This document shows positions 17,989 to 27,910 of a stretch of DNA of 64,000 nucleotides, in pieces (position 1 is the first letter of the stretch; every line of letters starts with the position of its first letter). This stretch comes from Hyphomicrobium sp. (lineage in GTDB: Bacteria > Pseudomonadota > Alphaproteobacteria > Rhizobiales > Hyphomicrobiaceae): assembly GCA_016716675.1 (NCBI GenBank), contig JADJVG010000008.1, positions 135,513 to 199,512 on the forward strand. The letters are read 5' to 3'. The notes under the pieces are model-generated. The model was not told the DNA's origin. It was given only the letters and a program-made list of their open reading frames with translations, and ran no database searches. The translations under genes and the position numbers were made by a program.

Positions 17989-18344
17989 GGTGCAGCTCTC
18001 TTCGTGCCAGCCTCTTGCGTATCCGGCATCGTCTCGAGCAGACGGCCGACTTCGAGAACAGGCTCGAGCCAATAGCTCATGTGAGGGACAGGCAGCGCTT
18101 CGCGGATCGCTTCCAGAATCCGTGCAGCCCGTTCGCGCGGCATCACCGAGATCAAAACACAGCGTTCGACCCGCCCCCGCACGCGCTCGCGGATGTTCGC
18201 TTTTGAAAAGTCGAAGCCGTGTCCTTCGGCCTCGAAGGTCGTGAAGCCGCCGATCGCTGGTTTCATAGAGAGCATCAGTTCGATGAGGTTGTCTGCAACG
18301 CTTGGGGGGTAGACGAGCGTGAGCTTGCAAATGGATTGATCCAT
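17985..18344 (-). CDS. DUF3240 family protein
   Basis: A 119-residue PII-like soluble protein beginning MDQSICKLTLVYPPSVADNL, with the family pattern SVMPRERAARILEAI near residues 67-81. DUF3240 genes are typically found directly after CzcA-type transporter genes, and the structure resembles PII signalling proteins; a regulatory or metal-sensing role is inferred. Its 5' end overlaps the 3' end of czcA by 70 bp in a different frame. Confidence 0.85.
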   Translation of the reverse strand: MDQSICKLTLVYPPSVADNLIELMLSMKPAIGGFTTFEAEGHGFDFSKANIRERVRGRVERCVLISVMPRERAARILEAIREALPVPHMSYWLEPVLEVGRLLETMPDTQEAGTKRAAP

Positions 18345-21300
18345 CGGGGACTCCGAAGTTCGTTGTTCGCGCCTTCGCCAGTGAGGCCAAAGCGGCGGAA
18401 GAGAATGGGTAGCAGCACGAGAGTCAGCGCGGTCGAGGTGACGAGCCCGCCGATGACCACGATCGCAAGGGGGCGCTGGATCTCAGAGCCTGGTCCGTTT
18501 GCGAACAGCAGCGGCACGAGACCGAAAGCGGCGATACTTGCGGTCATCATGACGGGCCGCAGGCGCCGAACCGCGCCTTCAAATACGACCTGTTCAATCG
18601 GCATGCCCGTCGCAGACAGCTGATTAAAGTGACTGACAAGTACGAGACCATTCAAAACGGCGATGCCGAGGAGCGCGATGAACCCGACGGAGGCCGGGAC
18701 AGACAGATATTCGCCCGCGATCCACAGCGAGAGCACCCCGCCCACGAGTGCAAAGGGCACGTTGGCGAGAATGAGCAGCGACTGCCGCATCGATCGTAAG
18801 GTTGCAAAGAGTACGCCGAAGATGAGCAGCACGGCGACGGGTACGACGATCGAAAGTCGCGTGGCCGCCCGGCGCTGGTTCTCGAACTGCCCGCCCCAAA
18901 CGAGCCGATAGCCCATCGGCATCGGGACCGCTTCTGCGACAGCTCGCTGTGCATCTTCTACAAAGCCGACAAGGTCGCGCCCTGTCACATAGGCTTGCAC
19001 GATGGCAAAGCGTGAAGCGTCCTGGCGCTCGATCTTGACCGGTCCGCTAACGCGCAGAAGCTTGGCGATGTCGCCCGCGCGGACGACGCCGCCATCTCCC
19101 GCCGCGATCTGCGTCGAGACGAATGCCGCAGGGTCCTCGCGCACGCCCAAAGCGCCGCGCACGACGATCTCGGTGCGCCGGCCGGGCTCTGCTACCAGGC
19201 CAGCTGAAGCCCCTTCGAGCAATGCCCGCAACTCTTCTTCCACACGCGTCACGCTCAAGCCGGTGCGGCCCGCAGAAAGGCGGTCGAGGTCGATCTGAAG
19301 GTATTCGACGCTGTCGTTGGCAACGGTCGAGACCTCGGCTGCGCCTTCGACCTTTTGCAGTACGCCCTGGATCTTGCCGGCAAGGCTCGATAGCTCGGCA
19401 AGATCAGGACCAAAAATTTTGATTGCAAGATCGCCCCGCGCTCCGGTCAGCATTTCTGCGGTACGCATCTCGATCGGTTGCGTGAACGCAAACTCGACAC
19501 CCGGCATTTCGGACATGGCAGCGCGCAATTGCTCGATCAGCCAGTCCTTGTCATGAACACGCCATTCGGTCTTCGGCTTTAAAACCAGAAACGCGTCGGT
19601 CTCGTTGAGCCCCATGGGATCGAGGCCAAGCTCGTCGGAGCCGACGCGGGCGACAATGCGCTCGACCTCGGGCACCTTTTCCTTGAGCAACCTCTGGATC
19701 AGGAGATCACCTTCGATGCTGGCTTTGAGGTTGATCGAAGGCAGCTTCGTCGTCTGCATGATGACGGCGCCCTCGTCCATGGTCGGCATGAACGACTTGC
19801 CGACGGCACCATAGGCGAAGAACACGGCAACTATGCCGCCGGCCGCCGTCAAGTAAGCGGGAAGCGGAAATGCCAAGCAGGCCTTGAGCAGTCCCTTGTA
19901 GCCGCGCGTCAGAATACGCATCAGGATGGGCTCGTGGTGCTGGCCGGTGCGCAGCACATAGGACGAGAGCACCGGAATGAGCGTGAGGGACAGCAGAAGC
20001 GATCCGCTCAATGCGAAAATGATCGTCAGAGCAACTGGAGAGAACAGCTTGCCTTCAAGTCCTTGCAGCGAAAGAAGAGGCAGGAAGACGAGGCAGATGA
20101 TTAAAATGCCTGACGCGACGGGTACGGCGACCTCGCTCGCGGACCGGTAGATCTGATGCAGCAGCGGGACATGGCTATCCGAGCCGTGCTGCAGACGCTC
20201 GACGGTATTTTCAACCACCACGACGGCAGCATCAACGATGAGGCCGATGGCAATCGCAAGGCCGCCGAGCGACATGAGGTTTGCCGACATCCCGAATGCC
20301 TTCATCATCACGAAGGTCATGAGCGCAGCAAATGGCAGCGTCACCGCGACAACAATGGCCGCGCGTAAATTCCCAAGAAACGCCAGCAACAGAATGACGA
20401 CCAGCACCGTTGCCTCCATCAGCGCTTTGCTAACGGTGCCGACGGCCTTCTCGATCAATTCAGAGCGGTCATAAAACGCATTGAGCGATACGCCCGGAGG
20501 CAAAGCTGGCTTGAGTTCCACTAGCCGCTCACGGACCTTGGCGACGATTGCACTTGCATCCGCTCCGCGCAGAGAAAGAACCAGACCTTGCACAGCCTCA
20601 CCCTCTGCGTCCTTGGTTACTGCGCCGTAACGTGTGAGGCTTCCGATACGGACAGTGGCCACATCACCAAGGCGCAGCACGAGGCCATCTGCATTTTTCA
20701 GAACGATCTGCTCGAGATCCGCAGGCCTCTGAACAGCGCCCGCCGCACGCACAACGAGCGCCTTCTCTCCTTCACTCAAGCGGCCCGCGCCGTCGTTGCG
20801 ATTGCCCTCGCCGATGGCTTGGAGAATGTCTTCCACACCCAGCCGCGCATTCGCGAGCGCCGAGCTGTCCGGCACCACTTCGAAAGTGCGCACCATACCG
20901 CCGAGCGAGTTGACATCTGCAACGCCAGGGATCGTGCGCAATGCGGGACGTATGGTCCAGTCGAGCAGGCTGCGCCGTTCCTCGAGCGTCAGATCGCCGC
21001 CATCGATCGTGAACATGTACACGTCGGAAAGCGGCGTCGACACGGGCGCGAGGCCACCTGATATGTTCGACGGCAGTTGATCTCGTACGCCTGCGAGGCG
21101 CTCCGCCACCTGCTGGCGCGCCCAATAGATGTCGGTGCCATCCTCGAAGTCGAGCGTGATGTCGGCAATGGCATATTTGGCGGCTGACCTCAGGATCGTC
21201 TGGTGCGGAATGCCAAGCAGTTCCATCTCGATCGGCGTTATGACGCGCGTTTCAACCTCTTCAGGTGTCATACCGGGCGCCTTCAGGATCATCTTCACCT

Positions 21301-21436
21301 GGACAGGCGAGATGTTCGGGAAGGCATCGATCGGAATGGTCTTGAATGCCCAGCCGCCGGCCACGGCGATGATCGCCGCAAGCAGCAGCGTGAACATGCG
21401 CTGCGTCAATGAAAATGAAATGAGCCGCTCAAGCAT
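18275..21436 (-). CDS. Heavy-metal efflux RND transporter, CzcA/CusA family
   Basis: A 1053-residue inner-membrane proton antiporter with 12 helices and two large periplasmic loops. Typical segments are DAFPNISPVQVKMILKAPGM at the N-terminus, AKYAIADITLDFEDGTDIYW and the TM4 proton-relay region (GLAIAIGLIVDAAVVVVEN). The second half repeats the fold (VGFIALLGIAVLNGLVLVSH). The exact metal cannot be told. It forms an operon with the upstream adaptor gene (5 bp gap) and the downstream DUF3240 gene. No outer-membrane factor (CzcC) is seen in the window. Confidence 0.95.
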   Translation of the reverse strand: MLERLISFSLTQRMFTLLLAAIIAVAGGWAFKTIPIDAFPNISPVQVKMILKAPGMTPEEVETRVITPIEMELLGIPHQTILRSAAKYAIADITLDFEDGTDIYWARQQVAERLAGVRDQLPSNISGGLAPVSTPLSDVYMFTIDGGDLTLEERRSLLDWTIRPALRTIPGVADVNSLGGMVRTFEVVPDSSALANARLGVEDILQAIGEGNRNDGAGRLSEGEKALVVRAAGAVQRPADLEQIVLKNADGLVLRLGDVATVRIGSLTRYGAVTKDAEGEAVQGLVLSLRGADASAIVAKVRERLVELKPALPPGVSLNAFYDRSELIEKAVGTVSKALMEATVLVVILLLAFLGNLRAAIVVAVTLPFAALMTFVMMKAFGMSANLMSLGGLAIAIGLIVDAAVVVVENTVERLQHGSDSHVPLLHQIYRSASEVAVPVASGILIICLVFLPLLSLQGLEGKLFSPVALTIIFALSGSLLLSLTLIPVLSSYVLRTGQHHEPILMRILTRGYKGLLKACLAFPLPAYLTAAGGIVAVFFAYGAVGKSFMPTMDEGAVIMQTTKLPSINLKASIEGDLLIQRLLKEKVPEVERIVARVGSDELGLDPMGLNETDAFLVLKPKTEWRVHDKDWLIEQLRAAMSEMPGVEFAFTQPIEMRTAEMLTGARGDLAIKIFGPDLAELSSLAGKIQGVLQKVEGAAEVSTVANDSVEYLQIDLDRLSAGRTGLSVTRVEEELRALLEGASAGLVAEPGRRTEIVVRGALGVREDPAAFVSTQIAAGDGGVVRAGDIAKLLRVSGPVKIERQDASRFAIVQAYVTGRDLVGFVEDAQRAVAEAVPMPMGYRLVWGGQFENQRRAATRLSIVVPVAVLLIFGVLFATLRSMRQSLLILANVPFALVGGVLSLWIAGEYLSVPASVGFIALLGIAVLNGLVLVSHFNQLSATGMPIEQVVFEGAVRRLRPVMMTASIAAFGLVPLLFANGPGSEIQRPLAIVVIGGLVTSTALTLVLLPILFRRFGLTGEGANNELRSPRWINPFASSRSSTPQALQTTSSN

Positions 21437-21441
21437 GAAAC

Positions 21442-22509
21442 TTACTCGACGCCCAGCATTTGCTCGAGTTGCGGGATGCCGGAGGCTGCAATCTCGGCCC
21501 CGGCAGGAATAGCCCCGAGAACCGTGGCCGATACCTGAGAGCGGCCGGCGACTTCAACGGGGACGAGCGTGAAGCCAGTCTTGCTGCGCAGAAATACACT
21601 CTCGACGTTATTGATACGCGCGATCGCCGAGGATGGCACAGAGAGCGAGCCGGTCTCGGCCTTCTGCATGACACTGAGTGTCACCATCTGTCCTGCAAGA
21701 AGTCCGCTGTCGGCAGGAATGCTGGCGACCAACTTCGCGGACCTCGTCAACTTGTCGAGTGTGCCGCCGACCGAGATGACCTTGCCCTCTGGCCCATTCG
21801 AAATCTGGACGCGGTCTCCAGGAGCCACGCGCGAGACCAGATGAACGGGAAGTTGCGCCTCGACCCACAACTCATCGTTGGTATCGCTCGTGACGGCCGG
21901 CGCCATGGCATCGACCTTGTCACCCGGCAGCACGCTCGTCTCCACGATGCGGCCAGCGGCGGGAGCCTGAATGGTATATGTGCCGGCAGTGGTGCTTGCT
22001 GTGCCGGCAAGCTCCAGCATGCGCTTGTGCTGCGTGATGACGGCCTTGACCTTGTTGACCTGCGCTTCCGATTCCTCGGCCAACATGGGGCTCTGAATGT
22101 TCTTGTCGGCGAGGAAGCGGCGGCGGTGCGCCATGGCCTCGGCGGACTGCAACTCGGCTTCGGCCTGAGCCAGGGCCGAGGCGGCCTCGATCAGCTCGCG
22201 GCTCGAGACCGTTGCGAGCTGGTCTCCTTTTTTGACGCTCTGACCGGGGAGCACCTGGACTTGGGTTATGGTGCCGCCGAAGGGAGCCGCAGCGACAATG
22301 CGAGCCTTGAGCGCGGGAATGACGGTCCCAGGCAGTAAGGCTGCGCTCTGCTCAGTTGTGGTCGTCACCGCATGGATCTTGATGTCCATGCGCTCGATCT
22401 GAGCCGGCGTCAGCGATAGGTCACGCACCGGCTCCGGCGGTCGATCTGCGGCGCAAGCGCTGGCCGCAGTCAAAAATCCCGCGCCCAAAACGATCCACGA
22501 CCTCAGCAT
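21442..22509 (-). CDS. RND periplasmic adaptor (membrane fusion protein), CzcB-like
   Basis: A 355-residue adaptor with an N-terminal signal sequence (VLGAGFLTAASACA, possibly a lipobox). It has the lipoyl-like halves (GGTITQVQVLPGQSVKKGDQ and APAAGRIVETSVLPGDKV), a coiled-coil hairpin between them rich in Ala/Glu, and a beta-barrel domain. It would link CzcA to an outer-membrane channel encoded elsewhere. It is first in the operon and divergent from the response regulator gene; the 117-bp gap presumably holds both promoters. Confidence 0.92.
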   Translation of the reverse strand: MLRSWIVLGAGFLTAASACAADRPPEPVRDLSLTPAQIERMDIKIHAVTTTTEQSAALLPGTVIPALKARIVAAAPFGGTITQVQVLPGQSVKKGDQLATVSSRELIEAASALAQAEAELQSAEAMAHRRRFLADKNIQSPMLAEESEAQVNKVKAVITQHKRMLELAGTASTTAGTYTIQAPAAGRIVETSVLPGDKVDAMAPAVTSDTNDELWVEAQLPVHLVSRVAPGDRVQISNGPEGKVISVGGTLDKLTRSAKLVASIPADSGLLAGQMVTLSVMQKAETGSLSVPSSAIARINNVESVFLRSKTGFTLVPVEVAGRSQVSATVLGAIPAGAEIAASGIPQLEQMLGVE

Positions 22510-22626
22510 AGTTCACCTCGCCAGCCAAAATGACCAAGCGGGATTTGTACGGCGAACCTGAAACCAACCTGACACCAGGCTGCGCGCCAGCTGAACGAGC
22601 GACTTTTCAGTCGGATTTCAGGTCTG

Positions 22627-23319
22627 TTGTGGTATCAGTCGGGCAATCAATTTCGGGAGCTGGCCATTCGCATTCTGCTAGTCGAGGACGACATGGAAAT
22701 CGCCACGCGGTTGGCAGATGGGCTGGCGCGCCTGGGCTTTGCCGTGGAGCGGGCCGACAACGGCGCTGATGGCTATGCGATGGGCACCGATGATTTCTAT
22801 GACGCCGCTATTCTCGATCTCGGGCTGCCGCAGATGCCCGGTGTCGAGGTGCTGAAAAAGTGGCGTGCCAGCGGCGTGAAAATGCCGGTCCTGATCCTCA
22901 CGGCACGGGGCTCCTGGCCCGAGAAGGTCGATGGCCTGAATGCGGGCGCTGATGATTACATAACCAAGCCCTTTCACGTGCCCGAGGTTGCAGCACGCCT
23001 GAATGCGCTGATCCGTCGCTCGGCGGGTCTGGCGAGTTCGGCGATGTCACACAAGGGCATCACGCTCGACGTGGGCGCAGGCAAGGTGGAGGTCGAAGGG
23101 CGCCCTGCCGACCTAACCGCCAAAGAAATTCGGATGTTGAATTACTTCATGCACCGTATCGGCCGTATCGTCTCGCAGGCTGAATTGACGGAACACCTCT
23201 ACACTGCTGACGAGAGCCGGGAATCCAACACCATAGAAGTTTACATAAGCCGTCTGCGCCGCAAGCTCGGCGCGGATGTGATCAAGACAATCCGCGGCCT
23301 TGGCTACAGGATGGATTGA
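22627..23319 (+). CDS. OmpR/PhoP-family response regulator
   Basis: A protein of about 230 residues: a receiver domain (RILLVEDDMEIATRLADGL, phospho-acceptor Asp in AAILDLGLPQMPG, Thr in LILTARG, Lys in ADDYITKPFHV) and a C-terminal winged helix (LTAKEIRMLNYFMH through NTIEVYISRLRRKLG). No ATG precedes the receiver; TTG 22627 is the best start, with AGG five bases upstream, while the homologous part begins near CTG 22660. It lies divergent to the metal-efflux operon and probably controls it with the kinase that overlaps its 3' end. Confidence 0.9.
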   Translation: MWYQSGNQFRELAIRILLVEDDMEIATRLADGLARLGFAVERADNGADGYAMGTDDFYDAAILDLGLPQMPGVEVLKKWRASGVKMPVLILTARGSWPEKVDGLNAGADDYITKPFHVPEVAARLNALIRRSAGLASSAMSHKGITLDVGAGKVEVEGRPADLTAKEIRMLNYFMHRIGRIVSQAELTEHLYTADESRESNTIEVYISRLRRKLGADVIKTIRGLGYRMD

Positions 23320-24692
23320 GCGTGATTGAGCAACCCGCCAGCTTGAAGAATCGGCTCATCGCGGCAGGAACCGCATGGATTGCGTTCGGCATGGTGGCAG
23401 CATGGCTCATCCTGTCGAACGTTTATCATGCGCACGTGACACAGCAGTTCTACGAGGAGCTGTTCGTGCATCTCGATGAGCTTCAGCGCCTCGCGCAGGT
23501 CGAAGACGGACGCGCGGTCTTGCGCGCGCCCTTGAGCGATCCGCGCTACGATGTCGAGAACTCGGGATATTACTGGGAGATCCAGCAGCGCGACGCGGTA
23601 CTGGCGCGCTCGACCTCACTCAAGGCCGCTGCGTTGCGCACCCCGATGGGTGATCGCGCCGACATCGGCGTTCACACACACACAATTGAAGGTCCGACCG
23701 GCACGCTGCTCGTCGCTGAAAAGCTGGATTGGAAAGATCCGAGTAGGCCACCCATCCAATTCATTATCGGAACGGACAAGCGCCACCTCGACGCGATCGT
23801 TCAGAGTTTCAACCATACACTGTCGTGGGCCCTTACCGGGCTCGGGCTGTCGCTGGTACTCGCGGCGACGCTCCTCATTCTCTACGCCATGCGTCCCCTG
23901 TCAGACGTGCACGCCGCGCTACACGACGTGCGGTCCGGAAAGTCGATGAAGCTGACGGGTAAGCATCCCGCCGAGGTGCAACCACTCATCGATAGTCTGA
24001 ACACATTGCTTGTTGCGACGAACGAACTTGTTCAGCGGGCCCGCACCCAGGCTGGCAACATCGCACACGGTCTCAAGACGCCGCTCGCCATTCTGACCGA
24101 CGAGGCCTACCGCCTGCAGCAGCAAGGGCAAGGAACGAGCGCCGCAACAATTCTCGACCAGTGTCGGCGGATGCAAACTCAAATTGACTACCAGACCGCT
24201 CGCGCGCGCATCGTCGCCAACCGGCTTTCGCCAAGCGCTACCGCAGACCTGAAAGAGGCAGCGGTTGATATCGTTGGCGCCGTATCGAGGCTCTACAAGC
24301 ATAAAGGGATAGAGTTCCAGCTTGCAGTGACAGACGGCTTGAAGGTGGCCTGTGACAAGCAGGATCTGCAGGAACTGCTCGGTAACCTCGTGGACAATGC
24401 CGGAAAGCACGCCAACTCACGCGTCGCGGTAACGGCAAAGCCAACAGAAGACGGAGCGATCGCGATTGATATCGCCGACGACGGCCCAGGGCTGCCACCG
24501 GAAGCATACGAGGTCGTTTTTAATGTTGGCGAACGTTGGGACACGCAGGAACAAGGTACCGGACTTGGCCTTGCCATCGCGCGCGATTTGGCAACGCTGT
24601 ATGGTGGTACCATCAAGCTGGGCACATCGACACTCGGAGGACTATTGGCATCCCTCCGTCTTCCAGATGCAAACCGCAGACTTGCAAGCTGA
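23316..24692 (+). CDS. Sensor histidine kinase, PhoQ-like
   Basis: About 458 residues. TM1 is near residues 15-35, then a periplasmic sensor of about 130 residues, TM2 near 170-190 (SLVLAATLLILYAM), HAMP, and the H-box NIAHGLKTPLAIL with the phospho-His. The ATPase domain has an N-box (NLVDNAGKHANSR), G1 (DIADDGPGLP) and G2 (GTGLGLAIARDL). It overlaps the regulator stop; GTG 23322 has the better AGGA spacing, TTG 23316 is the longer alternative. Periplasmic metal or cation sensing is inferred from the neighbouring RND pump. Confidence 0.92.
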   Translation: MSVIEQPASLKNRLIAAGTAWIAFGMVAAWLILSNVYHAHVTQQFYEELFVHLDELQRLAQVEDGRAVLRAPLSDPRYDVENSGYYWEIQQRDAVLARSTSLKAAALRTPMGDRADIGVHTHTIEGPTGTLLVAEKLDWKDPSRPPIQFIIGTDKRHLDAIVQSFNHTLSWALTGLGLSLVLAATLLILYAMRPLSDVHAALHDVRSGKSMKLTGKHPAEVQPLIDSLNTLLVATNELVQRARTQAGNIAHGLKTPLAILTDEAYRLQQQGQGTSAATILDQCRRMQTQIDYQTARARIVANRLSPSATADLKEAAVDIVGAVSRLYKHKGIEFQLAVTDGLKVACDKQDLQELLGNLVDNAGKHANSRVAVTAKPTEDGAIAIDIADDGPGLPPEAYEVVFNVGERWDTQEQGTGLGLAIARDLATLYGGTIKLGTSTLGGLLASLRLPDANRRLAS

Positions 24693-25059
24693 TCTTCAGT
24701 CTTCGTTACACGGGTTTGCTGGGCCGGGGGCTTCCGTCGCTGATGCCTGGTGCCATCGCCTACATAGCGGTGTAGTGACCATGGGTGCGGAAGCAACTCG
24801 ATAGCATCGGGCGGACGAGCCGCAAATTCGACGATAACTTTCGTCCTCCGGGCAGTCGGCACTGCTGGCCAAGGCGTCAGCGATTGCGCTCTGGTGATGT
24901 GCCGCAAACCAAAGCGGAGTCTCACTAATAAAAGAAATCAAGGCTCGCCATTTGCTGAACGAATCACTTAGAGCTTGTAGATAACTTTTTCGTGTCTGAA
25001 GCTTTTCGGTCCGTTGCGTTGCGTTCAATTTTGGCAATGAAGCGGGCGGGGACTTCTGC
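24693..25059. other. Intergenic, no gene seen
   Basis: About 367 bp between the kinase stop and the autotransporter start. No gene or strong hairpin recognised; the autotransporter promoter should be here. Confidence 0.4.
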
Positions 25060-27504
25060 ATGATTTTGTGTGGGCGGGGCGCAGGTAGCTGTGCGGATCA
25101 ATCAACTCTGCCGCCGGCGCAGCCGAAAACATGGCGCGGCCTTGGTGCCGCCATATCGTCGGCGACGGTTGTGTCCGCCCTGGCGCTGCTGACGCCATCG
25201 AGCGCCTGGGCTGCCTGCACGTCGCCGAATACGACGTCCTGCACTGTTGATACTACGTTCAACAACAATGGGGTTTTCGACAACGGCGATGCCTTTAACC
25301 CGGGCACTGTCGCTATCCAGAGCGGCGGCGTGTTCAACAACGCCATCGGCAGCGGAACCTTCTATAATAGCGGCACCGTCACCATCCAGGGTGGCGGCGT
25401 ATTTAATAATTCCAGCTCCTATTGGAATAGCAACTATCGTAGCGGAACCGTCACCATCCTGGATGGTGGCACGTTCAACAACATTACCGAATTCATAAAT
25501 GGCGGCGATATCGACGAAACCGGTGTCGTCACCATCCAGGATGGTGGCCTATTCAACAACGACGGTAATTTCTATAATGGCGGTGTCTATTATGGTAGCA
25601 CTGGCATCGTCACCATCCAGAGCGGCGGCGTGTTTAACAGCGATGGCAATTTCTATAATGGCTCTTCCGGTGTTGGCTCATTTTATCATTTTTTTCACAG
25701 CACCTTCACTGGAAGTGTCACGATCGAGAGCGACGCGGCATTCAACAACAACGGTGCTTTCTATAACGGCGGCACCAATGGCATAGGCACCGTCACCGTC
25801 CAAGATGGCGGCGTGTTCAACAACGATGGCCAATTCGTGAATGGCCATCTCTCTGGTTATTTTTTCAACAGTAACACTCCCGGCACCGGCATCGTCTCGA
25901 TTATGAGCGGCGGCACGTTCAACAACAACGGTGCTTTCTATAATGGCGGTAACGGCAGCATCGGCACCGTTTCGATCGCGGACGGTGGCCTGTTCAATCA
26001 CTTCGCCGGAAACAGCATTGGCAACGATAATGTCGCCAACGCAGTCACCTTCGCCAACAGCGGCACTTTCAATATCGGCTATGGCAATCCGGCGCTGGCA
26101 ACCACCAACTACACCGGCACATACACGCAATCGGCAACAGGCGCTCTGGCATTGCGCGCCGATTGGGCGGGCAATACGTCGGATAAGCTCGCCATCACCG
26201 GCACGGCAACGTTGGCGGGCACTATCGTCGTTACGCCGCTGAATTTCCCCTCGACCGGCGGTCTCACCAAGACGTTCGCGGGCATCGTCACCGCAACGAA
26301 CCCCATCATTGACAATGGCATCGGCGTCACCGACACGGCGGCCGTCGATTATGAGCTTTTGAAGTCGGCCAACCAGATCGACCTCGTTGCCACCATCAAC
26401 TTCCAGGGTATTGAAACGGGCGGGCTAACGCCGAACCAGAACAATGTCGGTGGGGCGGTTAACGGCATTTTTAACGGCGGCACATCGCTCGGCTTCATGC
26501 CTCCGCTGTTGACGCTTGCGTCCAACGGGGAACTGGGCGGGGCGCTCGACCAGCTGGCGCCGTCCGGCGCGGGCGCGGGCAACATTTCGACGCTGCAGGG
26601 AATAGGGCCATTCACCGGCCAACTGCTGTCGTGCCGCACGCTCGGCGAGGGCGACGCTAACGCCATCATCCACGAGGGCCAGTGCGTGTGGGCGCGCGGC
26701 ACCGTTCGCCAAGCCTCCATCGACAACGGCGGCCTCAGCTATGGCGCAGACGAAACCGCGCCGCTCTATTCTGCAGGCGCACAGCTCGACATCGGCGGCC
26801 CGTGGCGCCTCGGCGGCGGCATCGGTTATGAAACGTCGCGGCTTGATTCCGACGCCGGCAGCCACACCGAAACGGACCGCCTGCATCTGGGTGCGGTGCT
26901 GAAATACAATCCCGGCCCGCTGCTGCTTGCAGCGACTGTCACCGGCGGCTTTGGCTGGTCGGACAGCGTGCGCAACGTCAACTTCGGCGGCTTCGCGGCC
27001 ACCGCCACGTCCGATTACGACTCCGACTACATCTCCGGCCGCTTCACGGCAGCTTATCTCGTGCCGTTCGGCGGGCTCTACTTGAAACCGCAGGTGGACT
27101 TTGGCTACGCCCACATCTCACGCGATGGCTATCGCGAGCAAGGCACCGGCGGCATCGCGCTTGCCGTTGCCGGCAGCAATGACGGTGTGTGGTCGGCATC
27201 ACCGATGCTTGAGATCGGCACCGAGGTTGCTCTGGCCGGTGGCGGCGTGGCTCGTCCGTTCGTCAGAGGCGGCCTGACATGGCGCGACCAGGACGGCTTC
27301 ATAACGAACGCCACGTTCCTGGATGCGCCAGGCTCGGCGGCGTTCTCTGTGACGAGCGAGATCGACAACGTGACTGCGGATATCGCGGCAGGTCTGGATC
27401 TCATCACGCCCTCCGACACGGCGCTGCGCCTGCAGTACGATGGCCAGTTCGGCGACACGATCGACCAGCACATCGGCTCGGCAAAGCTCAGCCTCAAGTA
27501 TTGA
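25060..27504 (+). CDS. Autotransporter with short FNN-type repeats
   Basis: An 814-residue type V secretion protein. It has a signal peptide with a long N-region (hydrophobic core ISSATVVSALALLTP, cleavage near AWA-A). The passenger at about 65-340 is built from about ten imperfect repeats of the form VTIQ-x-GG-V/L-FNN-x-G-x-FYNG, expected to form a right-handed beta-helix. A linker with PNQNNVGGAVNGIF follows. The C-terminal autotransporter beta-barrel (about 545-814) ends in LSLKY with a terminal aromatic. Surface adhesion is likely but unproven. It resembles the glycine-rich autotransporter at 35933-38955 in linker and barrel. Confidence 0.9.
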   Translation: MILCGRGAGSCADQSTLPPAQPKTWRGLGAAISSATVVSALALLTPSSAWAACTSPNTTSCTVDTTFNNNGVFDNGDAFNPGTVAIQSGGVFNNAIGSGTFYNSGTVTIQGGGVFNNSSSYWNSNYRSGTVTILDGGTFNNITEFINGGDIDETGVVTIQDGGLFNNDGNFYNGGVYYGSTGIVTIQSGGVFNSDGNFYNGSSGVGSFYHFFHSTFTGSVTIESDAAFNNNGAFYNGGTNGIGTVTVQDGGVFNNDGQFVNGHLSGYFFNSNTPGTGIVSIMSGGTFNNNGAFYNGGNGSIGTVSIADGGLFNHFAGNSIGNDNVANAVTFANSGTFNIGYGNPALATTNYTGTYTQSATGALALRADWAGNTSDKLAITGTATLAGTIVVTPLNFPSTGGLTKTFAGIVTATNPIIDNGIGVTDTAAVDYELLKSANQIDLVATINFQGIETGGLTPNQNNVGGAVNGIFNGGTSLGFMPPLLTLASNGELGGALDQLAPSGAGAGNISTLQGIGPFTGQLLSCRTLGEGDANAIIHEGQCVWARGTVRQASIDNGGLSYGADETAPLYSAGAQLDIGGPWRLGGGIGYETSRLDSDAGSHTETDRLHLGAVLKYNPGPLLLAATVTGGFGWSDSVRNVNFGGFAATATSDYDSDYISGRFTAAYLVPFGGLYLKPQVDFGYAHISRDGYREQGTGGIALAVAGSNDGVWSASPMLEIGTEVALAGGGVARPFVRGGLTWRDQDGFITNATFLDAPGSAAFSVTSEIDNVTADIAAGLDLITPSDTALRLQYDGQFGDTIDQHIGSAKLSLKY

Positions 27505-27514
27505 GCCGACGCGC

Positions 27515-27538
27515 GATGCCGGTGCATTTTCCGGCATC
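27515..27538 (+). terminator. Hairpin after autotransporter
   Basis: A perfect 8-bp stem GATGCCGG / CCGGCATC with loop TGCATTTT, 10 bp after the stop codon. There is no downstream T-tract, so it is either a terminator or an mRNA 3'-end stabiliser. Confidence 0.5.
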
Positions 27539-27910
27539 CACAGCGTGGCGTCGAGAGGCGTTGCACGCGCGATGGCGGCGAGAGTGCGCCAGATGTCTTT
27601 GCCGCGGTTCCTCGATCAACGGACAAGGCGTGAGCGGACAACGCGCGCTACGGCCTTGCTATCGTCAGCAAGAGTAGGCGCAAGAGCTGTCGCGGGCTTA
27701 ACGGCCTTCGCGAAAGGCCGAGGGTTTGGATCGGTCTGCGTGACAATCGCGTGATGTCGCAGAAACCCTTCCACAACTGCGTCGTGACTGTCTAAGATTG
27801 TTATCGACTGATCCCGTGGCCGGCGCCGCTGTGCCCCGCTGCAACAAAGTCGTTTTGTAAAAGTCCTCATGGTGGCGTGGCCACTTGTGAGCCGTGATAG
27901 GAAGACACCA
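27539..27910. other. Intergenic, no gene seen
   Basis: About 370 bp; frames on both strands lack start signals and protein-like composition. Confidence 0.4.

Noticed and set aside
21460..22338. A 292-codon plus-strand frame
   Set aside because: Antisense to the CzcB-like adaptor; no start signal or domain.
25260..26060. Regular repeats suggestive of a CRISPR array
   Set aside because: The repeats are in frame, variable in length and encode the FNN-type passenger units of an autotransporter.
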